Positions 22,786 to 35,760 are shown, counted from the first letter of the stretch. The stretch: DNA of 64,000 bases from Tubulanus polymorphus (GCF_964204645.1 NW_027437471.1:1-64000); one strand, 5' to 3'. Numbers and translations: made by a program. The notes: generated from the sequence alone by a model not told the origin.

Positions 22786-24249
22786 GAGGGTAAATATAGC
22801 TCATGGCCCTCGTTAAAGGTAAGTCAGTTTTATGGCTCTGGTTTGATTAGCAAATAACATGAGAAATTGAGCGTTGCATATGTTGAATAGGGGAATTGGA
22901 CTAAACACTCATCACTAGAATAAAGTGAAGAATTATGTTCACACTGAATGGGCTCAAAATCTTGTACTAATTGATAAAGTCTGAAATAAAACTGACTAAT
23001 TTGAGTCTACCGGAAAATGATGCATTGATCGAATTCTAAAAGCTATAAACTGACAAATTGATCGAGCGCTGATAATATTTTAAATAACAGCGGAGGATGA
23101 AATGACTTTCATAAACTGATATGATCATGAAAAATGGCAAAATACACTAGATATCCCCGCTTTTTCAGAGTCTCATTGTAGTAGGAAGATTGCCGTAGCC
23201 TCACTGTAAAAACTACAACTACATCTGGTTGAATATCATCTGTTTTTATGGCTTTTAAATTCAGTAAAATATTTCCTGATAGAAGTATAATTAGTTCGCA
23301 GCCCCTTAAATTCTGTCTAGAATAGAATTATAAGTCACAGGTAGAAATAGAATATTATCCTATTCTAAAATGAATATAATAATAGAACAATAGTCTCTCC
23401 GTGTCAATCTTTGTCCCACCTAAAAATTGTACAGTTTATTTCAGAAAATGTGTCCCATCTTTTTGAAAAGGATAACTAATTATTAAGGATATCTATGAAT
23501 AGTGATATACTGTGCCATGAAGGCAAATGAAGAAGTGTGTCCATAAAAGTGATAACAAAACATATCACTTATTCTAATGAGTTCTATACTCTTCTTCCAA
23601 AAATGAAGAGTAGGTCTCTGTCTAAGAATCTGCAGAAAAAAGAGGAAGCAGCGATGAATGTGAACTGCATCTCGACTCTCGTCAACAATTTTCTAAGTCG
23701 TCCTATACAGTTCTCAGTATTCACAGCCGTTTTTAAAATAGCTCAGAAGAAAATACATCTTTCAGCTGGAAATGTATCAGTAAACCGCCAGATATCAACA
23801 GTAATTATTACGTATGATTGTTGTTTCATTGAATTATTAATGAAACCGTTTTTTGATCGGAGCCAAGGAGCAGTTTGTGATCATTCAAAAAATATCTCTC
23901 ATTCCTGACATCATTAAATAATGGCCCTCAAAATTGAAACGTCCCAATTCAAAAATCTGGGGCAATTATCTCATAACGATTGAGAGAAGTGACGGTGAAA
24001 TAACGTGCGCACTCACCGGGGATCAAACCCGGGTCTCATAGAAATAACAACCAGTAAAATAGAACGAGTCCAATTGGCCGATGCTTATACAGCTTGTCAT
24101 GCATAACAACTGAAACATGACATGTTGCAGTCACGTGTTTCATAATGATTAATCCTTTCTTAGAATAATAAAAAGATGGGACACATTTTCTGAAATATCC
24201 TGAACTTCAAGACTAAAACTACGACTAAACCACCTGTACCTGTACCTAA

Positions 24250-24560
24250 ACCCTAAACCCCCACCCTATATCGCTCCCTCCAAAGTCCTACCACCACCCC
24301 TACATCCCTCCCACCCTCCCAAGTCCAACCACCACCCCTACATCCCTCCCACCCTCCGGGACCCCATCCCTCCCGGACCCCTTCCCTCCTGCCCTCCCGG
24401 ACCCCTTCCCTCCCGCCCTCCCTCCCACACCCCTTCCCTCCCGCCCTCCCTCACCCCATCTCTCCCACCATTCCTCCCAGACCCCTTCCCTCCCACCGTC
24501 CCCCACCCCAACCCTCCCTCCCTCTACCCCTTCCCTCCCCCCAACCCTACCCACCCTCCC
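24250..24560. repeat. Second polypyrimidine tract (copy B), expanded
   Basis: Counterpart of 11190-11430 with two extra blocks, one of them a duplicated CACCACCCCTACATCCCTCC stretch. Confidence 0.85.
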
Positions 24561-24574
24561 TAAATCCCGTGGTT

Positions 24575-24770
24575 AGGTGAGTTGAATGTTCTGATGTTTT
24601 AGTTAGACGGATGGGAATCTAATGAAGATGAAAGAACATTAAATCACTGTTCAATCACAGGATGAAGTAATGCAGTGATCTGTACTCTGTATCTGTACAC
24701 AATGTTACATGTATCTGTAACTGTACAATCAGTATGAAATAAGTACAGCAGTTTAATCTATAGAAATTCT
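24575..24770 (-). repeat. Right arm of 200-bp inverted repeat (copy B)
   Basis: Reverse complement of 20745-20940. Confidence 0.8.
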
Positions 24771-25124
24771 AACTCTTAAGATACACATGATCTGATTATC
24801 ACGAAGGAACATGATTGATAACAGTTGTATTATTGACATCAGGAACCAGTTTCATATTGATTAGAAATAACATTTGAGTTGATCACAATTTAGAAAACCT
24901 GTAAACCCGCTTACAGAAATAACAATCCCAACCATGAACTGATTATAGTCAAATATTCATCAAAAGAAATTTGAAATGATTGAATAACTGCAACAGGTTT
25001 CTGAGATTTCATTTCAAAACATGGTTTATAACAAACAATATAAAATTGGTCCCTTAAAATCAATTCAACCACCGATAAATAAAGATTAATGTTACTTATC
25101 TTGAATTTCCACATAGGCTATAGT

Positions 25125-25345
25125 GATTCCTGATGTCATGCTGAATCCAAGAGTGATTCCCGATGTTCTGTGCTAAATCAAAAAAAGTCTGGTAGTAAAA
25201 CACTGATTCCTTGTTGTCCTGTGCTGAATCCAAGAATGATTTCCGATGTCCGGCGCAAAACCAAAAAAGTCTGATTGTGAAACACTGATTCCTTGTTGTC
25301 CTGTGCTGAATCCAAGAGTGATTCTTGTTTTCCTGTGCTGAATCA
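25125..25345. repeat. About 95-bp imperfect minisatellite (copy B)
   Basis: Counterpart of 12000-12225, built on the same TGATTCCTTGTTGTCCTG core. Confidence 0.7.
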
Positions 25346-25677
25346 AAATTCCCGTTGAACATGTTGAAGTGATACCTATAATAGACAAATCTTAGATTGT
25401 TTTCTTTCCTTAGAAATAACTGCAGAAATATCAAATCTAAAATTCAAACTTACAAATTAGATTGTTCGCTCCAATCTGCAGTTCATTTATTCAAGGGGTT
25501 TTTCTATCCACAGTTTAGGTTTTGCATCTAGAGTTCAACATGAAATATAAACAAGAAAGTAATGAAAAAACGAACAGTTTAAATATTATCTGTTTCTGAA
25601 ACCGATGAAGATCATCATCATCATCATCATCATTAATATCACAGACGAATGGAGGCAAGTAGGACATCAATCCTCCT

Positions 25678-26010
25678 GCGGCAGGGACTCGAACCTGATG
25701 GCATCCAGATTGCCACGGTACGAAACCCTGCCACACTAGACCGAGTGCGCAGCAGCTACACGCGCAGCTTAGTTGATGTCATTAATAGCCAATTAGAAAT
25801 TCAGTTTTATTTGAGCCCGGGTTTTCCCATTTATAGTTCTTCCGTGAAATTTACCTCAGCGATTAACGAGCAATCTGATTGGTGCCGCAAGATTTCGCGC
25901 GGTAAAGCTGCGCATGTACCTGCGCACCCGGTCTAGTGTGGCAGGGGTTCGTGCCGTGGCTGAGTGTAGTGAGCGATGTCATCAGGTTCAAATCCCTCCC
26001 ATGGGAGTAT
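25678..26010. repeat. Inverted pair of tRNA-derived sequences (copy B)
   Basis: Counterpart of 12974-13305. It follows a seven- to eight-unit ATC tract at 25610-25634. Confidence 0.6.
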
Positions 26011-27084
26011 GTTGGTGTCCGACAAGTTTGACTGCGATTAATAGGCCTATAGGTTAAGCGTCAGATGAAATAAACTTACACTGTTTGATGTAATCAGTCG
26101 ATGGAATCATTTTAGAACAAATTCATCACAAAACAGCGAGGTGAAGCCCATCGTGGTCTAGATATATCAGGATGGAATGACGTCATGCTTGACTGAGCGC
26201 CACCAGTCCAAGTACACCGTTTGTAGGATGTGACTGAAATAATATGATTTCCCACAATATCTGAGATGGAATATTTTTCGCCATTTAAACCAATGTTACA
26301 AACACTTACCAAATATTGAAATACTGATTTCAGGGGTGGGGAAGGAGGGTGGCAATGTTTAGGTGAGGTTTTTGCTTAATTTCGTGTTATGGTAAAGCAC
26401 GCCATTTTGATATTGCGTCATAGTTGTACCTCAGATTGGGATTCCCGCCGCTAGACTGGTCACCGCCACCTGCATTCGCAAGTAGAAATGGCAACCAGTC
26501 GATTGCAGGTCTCGGCTTCTTTTCGATTAGATTAGGTTTTGTATTCTACGCAATATTCAAAGAATTTATTCTAATGAAAACCACGCTCTTTACCAATCTA
26601 ATCATTCGTTTCGAGGTTTCCGTAATTACTACTTTAGTTCACAGAAATTCCGCTATCGTTATTCATAGGGGCAGCACTGAACGGTTATAATTTGATGCAG
26701 TCTTGCTATTTTACTGCGGCATGTGAGGAATACAGATTATTCTTAAGTCAAATTTCATTCATCACTCAACACTAGCTTGTTAGAAATTAATAACTGTACC
26801 AACATTAGAGCTTTATATAAGGAGAGTAAATGGTATGATAGAATCTCCCTAATTCCGATCATTGGGACCAACAAAATACATCCGTTTTACGGCAAATCCG
26901 GATTAAAAGTCATTTTCGTGTATATTAATGATTAAATTGACTGTAAATATTATCCGGATTAGACCAAAATTCGGATTAAGCCGATGCGGATTAAACGATT
27001 TAGTTTGACTGTATTAGCCAATAGAATCAGTCATCGCCCATCGAACTGGCCCCAGGGCACTAAAATTACCAAGAAACAAACACT

Positions 27085-28000
27085 GACGAGTGTTGGCCTG
27101 TTTAATAAACGCAGAAACCCTAGTGTTGGCCTGGGTGAATAAAAGCACAAACCCTAGTGTTGGCCTGTTTAATAAACGCACAAACCCTAGTTTTGGCCTG
27201 GTGAATAAACGCACAAACCCTAGTGTTGGCCTGTTTAATAAACGCACAAACCCTAGTTTTGGCCTGGTGAATAAACGCACAAACCCTAGTTTTGGCCTGT
27301 TTAATAAACGCACAAACCCTAGTTTTGGCCTGGTGAATAAACGCAGAAACCCTAGTGTTGGCCTGGTTAATAAACGCAGAAACCCTAGTGTTGGCCTGGT
27401 TAATAAACGCAGAAACCCTAGTGTTGGCCTGTTTAATAAACGCACAAACCCTAGTTTTGGCCTGGTGAATAAACGCACAAACCCTAGTGTTGGCCTGTTT
27501 AATAAATGCAGAAATCCTAGTTTTGGCCTGGCGAATAAACGCAGAAACCCTAGTTTTGGCCTGGTGAATAAACGCAGAAACCCTAGTGTTGGCCTGTTTA
27601 ATAAACGCACAAACCCTAGTTTTGGCCTGGTGAATAAACGCACAAACCCTAGTTTTGGCCTGTTTAATAAACGCAGAAACCCTAGTTTTGGCCTGGTGAA
27701 TAAACGCAGAAACCCTAGTGTTGGCCTGGTTAATAAACGCAGAAACCCTAGTGTTGGCCTGTTTAATAAACGCAGAAACCCTAGTGTTGGCCTGGGTGAA
27801 TAAACGCACAAACCCTAGTGTTGGCCTGTTTGATAAACGCAGTAACCCTAGTGTTGGCCTGGGTGAATAAACGCAGTAACCCTAGTTTTGGCCTGTTTAA
27901 TAAACGTAGAAACCCTAGTTTTGGCCTGGTGAATAAACGCAGAAACCCTAGTTTTGGCCTGGCGAATAAACGCAGAAACCCTAGTTTTGGCCTGTTACCA
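27085..28000. repeat. 33-bp minisatellite, long allele (about 28 units)
   Basis: Units alternate between GGCCTGTTTAATAAACGC and GGCCTGGTGAATAAACGC and between GCAGAAACCC and GCACAAACCC, giving a 66-bp higher-order pattern over much of the array. Each unit contains AAACCCTAG, a telomere-like C-rich word. Open frames on both strands follow from the unit being 33 bp. Confidence 0.93.
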
Positions 28001-28042
28001 CACTGACCACACATATTCACAAACCATGTCAGTCACCAGAAC

Positions 28043-28110
28043 TCAGCGGTCTAGTGGTTAGCGTGTTCGGCCGGCATGCTGGAGGTCGCAGGTTCGAGTC
28101 CTGTTAGGGT
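28043..28110 (+). repeat. tRNA-derived SINE head with GGGTTAGGGTTA
   Basis: A-box-like GCGGTCTAGTGGTTAGCG and B-box GGTTCGAGTCC, then CTGTTAGGGTTAGGGTTAG. It immediately follows the 33-bp array, as at 14546. Confidence 0.7.
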
Positions 28111-28184
28111 TAGGGTTAGTGCCTCAAGTTGGGGCTAATTTTTGGCCCAGCGAGGAATTTGTAGTACGATAATCATCGACAGAG

Positions 28185-28805
28185 TACTGGTTTGCGATTT
28201 TGATAGTTTTGTATCAACTAACGGACCCCTTCTAAATACCCGAGAAGTTTGAGAGAACTAGGGCCACTATTAAGGTCGTGCTGGAAGTTGAAAAAGGTCG
28301 CTTTTCAGCTCTTAAATTTGTGCATTTTCGCGTATATTGACACTGATTTTCGCGGTTTAGGCAGGGAACGGCTAGGCTCAACGGAGCCCGGGGTCCAGGA
28401 TTTTAATAGTTCTGTATCAACTACAGGACCCCTTCCAAATACCCGAGTGGTTTAGGAGCCCTAGGGCCAGAGTACTGTACCGACAGAGTACTGTGTACCG
28501 ACAGAGTACCGTGTACCGACAGAGTACTGTGTCCCGACGGTGTACTGTGTACCGACAGAGTACTGTGTACCGACAGAGTACTGGTTTGAGCAGGGGACGC
28601 CTAGGCTCAACGGAGCCCCGCGACCAGTATTTTAATGGTTCTATATGAACTATATGACCCCTTCTAAATACCCGAGAAGTTTCAGAGCCCTAGGGCCACT
28701 ATTAGGGTCGTGCAGGAAGTTAGAAAAAGGTCGCTTTTCAGGTCTCAACTTAGTTCATTTTCGCGAATTATTTGACACTGATTTTCGTGGTTTGAGCAGG
28801 GGACG
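28185..28805. repeat. About 200-bp satellite-like repeat, three units
   Basis: Units contain CCCCTTCTAAATACCCGAGA, CCTAGGGCCACTATTAAGGT and a CGCTAGGCTCAACGGAGCCC-like block. A fragment in the opposite orientation occurs at 2580-2720. The units frame the 18-bp array at 28478-28583. Confidence 0.7.
28478..28583. repeat. 18-bp minisatellite
   Basis: About six copies of GTACCGACAGAGTACTGT with a few substitutions. Confidence 0.85.
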
Positions 28806-28829
28806 CCTAATTTCTAACAAGTAATGACA

Positions 28830-29170
28830 ATGTTATGAAATTTTCATGACAGGTAATGACGACGACGCAATTTTATCGACAATGATTCTCTTTAATTGTT
28901 TTTTTAAAAAACACAAATCGTTTATTTATCCAGTACACGCCGCTTTATTCGGTAACGTTGCGACAGATGTAGATAAATTACCTAAGTTCACAATGAGGGA
29001 GATAGAAACATTTTAAATAGTTAATTGTTAATTCTGGGACTGGGTGTCATCGATACGTGTAATAACGAATGCCGTGTTATGTATGTCATCGTACAATGTT
29101 ATGACATTATGACATTGTCATAACAAGTCATAACATTGTCATAACAAGTAATGACAATGTTATGAATTAA
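28830..29170. repeat. Interrupted TAATGACAATGTTATGA repeats, partly palindromic
   Basis: The word AATGACAATGTTATGA and its complement TCATAACATTGTCATAA recur in both orientations around 28,825-28,860 and 29,095-29,165. This gives strong hairpin potential. Confidence 0.65.
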
Positions 29171-29305
29171 CGACATAGTAAAATTAACAACTAAAAGCCT
29201 GCTTAAAAAAGTGTGTTTTCAATGATCTTTTAAAACATTCAACCTTTTCAATTGAACTAAGAGAACTTGGTAAAATATTCCACACGTTAGGAGCATTAAC
29301 TCTAA

Positions 29306-29436
29306 ACGATACGATACGATACGATACGATACGATACGATACGATACGATACGATACGATACGATACGATACGATACGATACGATACGATACGATACGAT
29401 ACGATACGATACGATACGATACGATACGATACGATA
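29306..29436. repeat. (ACGAT)n pentanucleotide microsatellite
   Basis: About 26 uninterrupted units of ACGAT. The minus-strand SYRIV repeat frame is an artefact. Confidence 0.95.
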
Positions 29437-30011
29437 CATGTTTTATATGTCTCGATTGATACGTTCTATTTTTCGATGCGGGTTTTTGATTTTTCACATT
29501 CAAATGCACCTAGGCCCTATATTCTATATAATGTTATATTAACTGCGCCCGATATTAGAATTCCTGAAATAAACCACGTGATATACTCCGAGATTTTAAC
29601 ACCGAAGATTCTGATATTTCTTACTCTACCTGATGTGGGCTTTCATACCGAACATATTTTTACGAGTCGATTGTGACCCTTAGCCTAATTCTGTCTCTGT
29701 ATCATTTAAATACATCAATATTGTCAAAATAGAACAAATTCAGCTGGTAAATTTTGATAGCGTTGATAGAAGAGAAAGGCTTTAATTCATTACTGGCGGC
29801 GGCAATTTAGATCAGGTCTGATTAGAAACTGTTGTAATCAGAGAATAATAGCGGGTAGTCATTGAAGAGTCACCACATCTGACTGGTCGCCAGTCACCAC
29901 AACCTGACTGATCATCACATTTGACTGATTGGTTCACTGGTCACCACACCTGACCGGTCACTGGTTAACACAATGACGAGACAAACTTACAAACTGCGCA
30001 AATCGTTACTG

Positions 30012-30082
30012 GTGTATGGTCTAGTGGTTAGCGTGCTCGGCTGGCATGCCGGAGGTCGCAGGTTCGAGTCCTGCTAGGGTTA
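30012..30082 (+). repeat. tRNA-derived SINE head with GGGTTAGGGTTA
   Basis: Fourth member of the family. Its anticodon region CGGCTGGCATGCCGG pairs better than in the others. It is again followed by CTGCTAGGGTTAGGGTTACGG. Confidence 0.7.
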
Positions 30083-30099
30083 GGGTTACGGCCTACCTA

Positions 30100-31430
30100 A
30101 GGTTAGGGTTGGCGAGCCAGGTCCATTTGGGCTTATTTTGCCGACTATTTTGCCTTTGTTGAGGCTATTTCATGATTCCTGTCGTCCCCTAAATGCCATT
30201 TTGGTGGAAAAAGGCTAATTTATTATTGGCGGCGATGGGGTCTTTAAAGAATTGTTGTTATCACAAAAATGATAGCGTTTCGATAGTTTACAAATAAGAT
30301 AAACTTGTTCGACTTTTATAAAACAGAAGTAAACCGTATGACGTAAACATCAAGCGATTAAAATATTCACTTAAGTTTTATTCAGCAAAAATCATCGAGT
30401 TGATTTTGTACGTTACAATTAAGTTGTTCAATTAAACAACTTAGTATTAAAAAAATGATTGTTGGGTTTATAATTTTCAATATAAATGGTGGAACTTACT
30501 TTTTAGAATATTTGATAATCGATGCTTTAAAAAATACTAATAGAAAAGGAGAAATGGAAGATGAAATGAAATAATTTTCAGATTGACTAGAGAGATTGAG
30601 ATCTTCTGGTGTTCTACATCTTATGTTCAAAATACACGTATTTATTATAATGGTACCTGGTTTATCGTGGGCTGATTATATGTACAGTCCGTCTGATATT
30701 CAAAAGGTTAACTAAATCTGATAAACATGTAGTCCAAAACCTGGGCCCTATAAGTGTCACTTTCGTAATCTTAATTTGCTCTAACTGACATTGAATCACA
30801 TAACTACGTGATAAGGGGAAATGTTCGTATTTTCAAAGCGTGGATTCCCGAACATCATCTACGGTGAATCAAACAGTGAATCGGTCGATACCGTATACAA
30901 CTAGTGAAGATGGAGATATTCAATTTGATCAGTGTCATTAATTCAAGTCAATTACAGATAATACAGTCGTCTGTCAACAAAACGGTTACTATTATCAGTC
31001 ACCAGCTGTCCTTGTACAACAACGCGCGTCACACATATAGACAATACAGATGTTTATTACTGTAGAAATTGTTTTTTAATTTCGAGGTTTTACTTGAAAA
31101 AGCCGCCATCTTGATTTTGATCTTTTAAAGGACATTTGACATTTAAAATGTAGTTTCAGATTTAAATAGCTATATCAGACAGGAATAAAACACGTTATTG
31201 ATAGTTTATATCATTATGATGATATTTATGTAAAGAAGACAGGTTCTGTTACGGGTGATGAAGCTCTGCAGTTTTACACCCGGAGACGGTTTAGGACGGC
31301 GTCCAGAATAGACTGAACGAGCTCCAGAGTGTGGAAGGTTTTTGTATTGTATCGAGTTTGCCGGGTTTTGATCGTCAGTTTGTACGTAAACATCGACCAT
31401 GATTTGTGGAACATCACGTATTGTATTCTA
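30100..31430. other. AT-rich stretch with one unrecognised minus-strand frame
   Basis: A minus-strand frame at 31206-31400 is open in two frames at once. One reads through TFHTLELVQSILDAVLNRL before a stop. I do not recognise it and see no clear acceptor. Nothing else is supported. Confidence 0.35.
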
Positions 31431-31431
31431 A

Positions 31432-33000
31432 TTTATATCTTGAGTGTAAAAAAAACGTAAAATTTATTTTAGATTAACACAATGTATTTCTCAAGTTGAG
31501 TGTGAACTGTTGGTTTGATCTGAATGCTGTGGAACACGATATCTGAGTGACTGTTAAAACCCTTCCAGGATTGGCACTGTCCCCCAGAGATGAATGTCTC
31601 TAGTAAACTTTGCATCATTCAGAATCTACTCAACCAAAATAAATAAACTTGAAACCAAATTTTAGAATCTACTGGGCTTCATTTCTGAATGATTGTTGTT
31701 TGTTTTGACTGGTGCGTTGCCATGGTGATGGCAAGGTGATATTCTGGATCCGATGTCTGGAAAAATAGTAATTCCTGACAACAGAGCCAAATTTCATACT
31801 GAAATGAATAACTACACTTATTTTCATCGATATAATAACAGAATGAATTTTTAGCAAAAAATTTCACAGATATTTGTTAAAGAAATAGAAAACTTGTGGA
31901 TACTCTCAGCCGCGCCCCGCTGAAAAAAACTATTAGGTTAAATACGTGTTGTGAGTCACCAATTCAACTTATAAGATTATTGATTTTTTCATTAATTGGG
32001 AATAATTTTAGAATGTTTTATTCGAACTATAGCCCGGAAGTTCACTAGAATTGCTACGTATTGCTAATTCCGTGGAATTCATTACCCCGCTAGTAATCCG
32101 GAGCGGTACCTAAAGCCATCCGCGGCTAGAACCGTGAACTCTTTAGTTGGTGCTCGGAGCGCAAAGCCTGAGTCCGAGTTGACCTCGAGCTGCGCGGTCT
32201 GCAGAACTAGCATGGCGGACGAATAAATCGCTATTTTCACTTGAAATATTTAGAAGCTTCTCTTTCAACTAAGATGCGTCAGAATGTGTTCAAACCATTT
32301 CAACATTGAAATACAGTAAGTAAATTTACTTATGAATCGAATACTTGTGATGTATGAAGGTGATTCGAGATGGAGAGCGACATAAAACACTCCGGTTTAA
32401 CCCCACGAGCAGCAGCAATCTCTATTCACTGATGCGTGCTGTAAAACCATCATCATTCAGTAATAATAATAATATTAATATGTGTCTTATATAGTGCTAA
32501 ATCCAGCCAGGCTGCTCAGAGCGCTTTACATTTTTCGGTATTATTACCCCGGCCAATTTTAATACTCTAACATGTATCAGTCATCTCTCCCTTTTGAGAA
32601 GTAACACCGAGCTGCTAACAAACGCTCAGGAGTCTTCTATCAGACCAGGTACCCATTTACTCCTGAGTGGAGAGAGGCAATGAGGATAAGTGTCTTGCCC
32701 GAGGACACAACGGGGATCGAACCCACGACTTGGCTTCCCAGAGCTGAACGCTCTAACCACTAGCCCTCACCGCAGTAAAAAGTATCAAGAACATAAAGAG
32801 TGGATCGAGGCCTAAACTATTACTATCAATACAGATGTAGCATTTGACCCCGCGGATACCCTGGATTTTAGAGTGATTTCTCTGACAGGTTTCTATGTTT
32901 ATTTCAGGGTGATGCTCTACTAATTAACTGCAGTCATCAGGAAGTTCAAGGAATAACTGTTTGGCGATGAAGTGAACAAGTGGTCCCTCAATTCAGGTAG
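31432..33000. repeat. Subtelomeric module alpha, copy 1
   Basis: Recurs at 35268-37170 and 38140-39400 in the same orientation. Shared marks are AATTTATATCTTGA at the start, the CTCAGCCGCGCCCCGCTGAA block, the GGTGCTCGGAGCGCAAAGCC block and TTTCAGGGTGATGCTCTACT at the end. A plus-strand frame around 31,735-31,853 (MSGKIVIP core) is kept in the copies but is interrupted or extended differently in each. It may be a decayed exon. Confidence 0.75.
32464..32772 (-). mobile_element. tRNA-headed SINE in module alpha 1
   Basis: Read on the minus strand it starts with a tRNA-like head (TAGTGGTTAGAGCGTTCAGC and B-box GGGTTCGATCCC). It has a body with AAAGCGCTCTGAGCAGCC-like sequence and ends in a TTA-rich tail. 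CAGTAA flanks both sides (32458-32463 and 32773-32778), a plausible target duplication. Copy 3 of the module (39,195) is an empty site. Confidence 0.8.
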
Positions 33001-33044
33001 ATATATCTTAGGCCCTAATCACAGACCTCTACAAACCAGTTTCA

Positions 33045-33340
33045 GTGGTGTTTTAAAACAGAGTTAACCAAAATCCAAGCAGGTTTTCAGCGCCGTTCTC
33101 AAATCATTGATGCCATCATGATTTGAAAGCTTGTCAAAGATTGCGGCTCAATTTACTGTGGAAATATCAAACATGTTTGAATGGTGCGATTCACCTGCAG
33201 CTGAGCAACGAACACGCTGCAAATTTCATTGTGAAATCTGTAATTTCAGACGGTGTGGGAATAAATTCATATAGTGTTCCCTGCTCTAAGTTTGAACCAA
33301 TTTACCGTTAAGTCTTGTATGAAAAAAAATTCTAAGCCTG
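33045..33340. repeat. Subtelomeric module beta, copy 1
   Basis: Recurs at 34803-35095 and 37213-37560. A plus-strand frame through 33115-33270 is Cys-rich (CKFHCEICNFRRCG core) but has no start or acceptor I can assign. In copy 2 it is broken by stops. I do not call it a gene. Confidence 0.6.
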
Positions 33341-33624
33341 TGACTGAAACCTGTGACACGTCTACACCTGAAATTGACCTAGTTCTAAACACTGCGCATA
33401 AACCAGATCAAGTGGTTACTGTCATTTAACCGTAATGACAAGGACATATGGTAAGGCTTATCGGGTGAAATACAGGATATCGACAAATTCAAGTTCTGAA
33501 ATTACTCGTTTGATGGCGCTAGTCAGAAACAGAAATTGGAACCTAAATCCACCACGCGCGAGATTTTTATTGCAAATTTAACCATGAAAAATGCTAATTC
33601 TCATGTGTTTATCTTGTGTTTCAG

Positions 33625-34341
33625 TTTCATACACGTTACGGTCACCTACCACAGCACAAGAGGAATATGGTAATAGCCGGTGGTGTAACTGCGTCTGTTA
33701 TCGTAGCGCCAGTTGTCGCTAGTTTAGCCGTTGGTATCGGTGTACCGATATTATTGGCGTATGTTTATGGCGTGGTACCGATATCGCTGTGTCGCAGCGG
33801 TGGTTGCGGCGTATCGATGACTGACTCCGGGCGGAGTTCGATTTGAGTTCGAAGAGAACGAAGGAAGTGGCCCATCGGGGCCTTATGCCCGTAAGTACTT
33901 AAACCATACTTTTCATATAGTGCAGGGTCCGGAATCGGCTGTTTTTCTAGGATTCATAAGGGATAATTTGATGATGTCATAGGGGGATTAACTGATAAAG
34001 CCACGTTGTCTGGTGTGGCTGCTATATAAATCCCCCTATGACGTCATTTAAGTTAGTTCAGTACTAGTATGAGTGAATGTTTATATTTGTTGTAGCTGAT
34101 TCTCACAGTATAGAAACGACCAGTCACCGGGTAGCGAACCCCAGTATCGGACCTAGTATCGGTGAGATGTCTATGGCTATGACTGGCAGTCTTAGCGCTA
34201 GCGAAGCCACATCTACCGACTCGGGATAATCCGCGATGAGAGCAATCGCTAATCGGCTAGTAACAGAGCGATTGCTGGCTCCAGTTTGAACGGTAGTTTA
34301 TCGGGAAGCGCCGTTGCCGGACCGAGCGGATTCCAAAACAG
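33625..34341 (+). pseudogene. RNF19-like (dorfin-type) E3 ligase fragment, two exons, broken
   Basis: Exon 33625-33890 (after TTGTGTTTCAG, before GTAAGT) encodes a glycine-rich membrane segment ending [20 protein letters not shown]. This is the conserved region after the RBR domain of RNF19A/B. A one-base frameshift follows near 33,828, after which the other frame resumes the expected [11 protein letters not shown]. Exon 34096-34341 continues with VANPSIGPSIGEMSMAMTGS, matching the RNF19 NPSIGESSM region, then hits TAA and further shifts. RNF19 proteins are membrane-bound RING-between-RING ubiquitin ligases. The catalytic part is absent here. A functional product is not possible from this copy. 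Confidence 0.85.
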
Positions 34342-34800
34342 GTAAGAGATTTTCCCGACTACAATCTCACGAATCACGTGGATCCCCTGAGAAAATTGGA
34401 GGAGGGCACGGCGAAGAAACGGGTGCAGATTTAGGAAAATCTTAAAGAGAAGGAAGAGCAGTTCTCTGAGAAAGCAGGATTAAGGCTGACTTATGTCGAC
34501 AAGCAACGCGATGCCTACCGACACAACTGGGTTTATCGCCGATTAACGGCCTACGAGAGGCCGCCAGTTTCTGCTCTATCTGTTCAACATAAGCCGGCTT
34601 GCGACGGCAACCCGACGCCTACCGACTCGTCGCAAGCCGTATCCGGCTAGTTGCCCGTGTTCTACTCCGGCCTACGGTAGGCCAACAGTTGCTTTCGATC
34701 GCAACTGACACAAACTGCTGTGATATGCACGGCGTTGCACCACTTTTAGTTGACAAATAAAAAACCCACAGTAGATTTGTAGAAACAGTTTCGAAGTTAA
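34342..34800. other. Region after the RNF19-like pseudogene
   Basis: Contains a Lys/Glu-rich open stretch (around 34,375-34,490, broken by one TAG) that may be a further decayed exon. It also contains hairpins such as CGGCTTGCGAC/GTCGCAAGCCG near 34,588-34,635. Confidence 0.4.
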
Positions 34801-35760
34801 AAACTGTGGTGTTTTAAAACCGAGTTAACCAAAATCCAACCAGGTTTTCAGCGCCGTTCTCAAATCATTGATGCTATCATGATTTGAAAGCTTGTCAAAG
34901 ATTTCGGCTCAATTTACTGTGGAAATATCAAACATGTTTGAATAGTGCGATTCACCTGCTGCTGAGCAACGAACACGCTGAAAATTTAGGTGTGAAATCT
35001 GTAATTTCAGACGGTGTGGGAATAAATTCTTATAGTGTTCCCTGCTCTAAGTCTGAACCAATTTACCGTTAAGTCTTGTATGAAAAAACAATTGTAACAC
35101 TGAAAATTCTTGGAACTAAAAGCATTTTGAATCAGGGTGTCTGATATATACTGATGAATAGTTACTGCAACATGATCGCCACCTATTGGATATCTGCTGA
35201 ACCACCAAATTATTGGATTAATACGAATATACTGTATATCACATATGCCATCTATTGGAAATTTAGAAATTTATATCTTGAGTCAAAATAAACGTGAAAT
35301 GCATTTCAGATAAACAAAAATTGTTCTCAAATTGAGTCTGATCTGAATGCAGTGGAACACAATATCTGAGTGACTGTTAAAACCCTTCCAGGATTGGCAC
35401 TGTCTTCCAGAGATGATTTTGATAAAACCAATGTCTCTAGTAAACTTTGCATCATTCAAAATCTAATCAACTAAAATAAATAAACTTGAAACCAAATTTA
35501 AGAATCTACAGGGCTTCTTTTCTGAATGATTGTTGTTTAGTTTTGACTGGTGCGTTGTCATGGTGATGGCAAGGTGATATTCTGGATCCGATGTCTGGAA
35601 AAATAGTAATTCCTGAAAACAGAGCCAAATTTCATACTGAAATGAATAACTACACTTATTTTCATCGATATAATAACAGAATGAATTTCACAGATATTTG
35701 TTAAAGAAATAGAAAACTTGTGGATACTCTCAGCCGCGCCCCGCTGAAAAAAACTATTAA

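Larger units (their letters stand above)
16265..28020. repeat. Segmental duplication, copy B
   Basis: Direct copy of 4021-14520, lengthened by insertions at 16966-17173, 17543-17703 and about 18610-18905, and by expansion of the CTG-type and 33-bp arrays. It lacks the MITE found at 5926-6084 and almost all of the ATC tract. The copies therefore record post-duplication gain and loss. Confidence 0.9.

Noticed and set aside
27014-28020. Long repetitive ORFs on both strands (11-residue repeat proteins)
   Set aside because: The unit is 33 bp, so frames stay open on both strands. No start context, splice sites or conserved non-repeat part.
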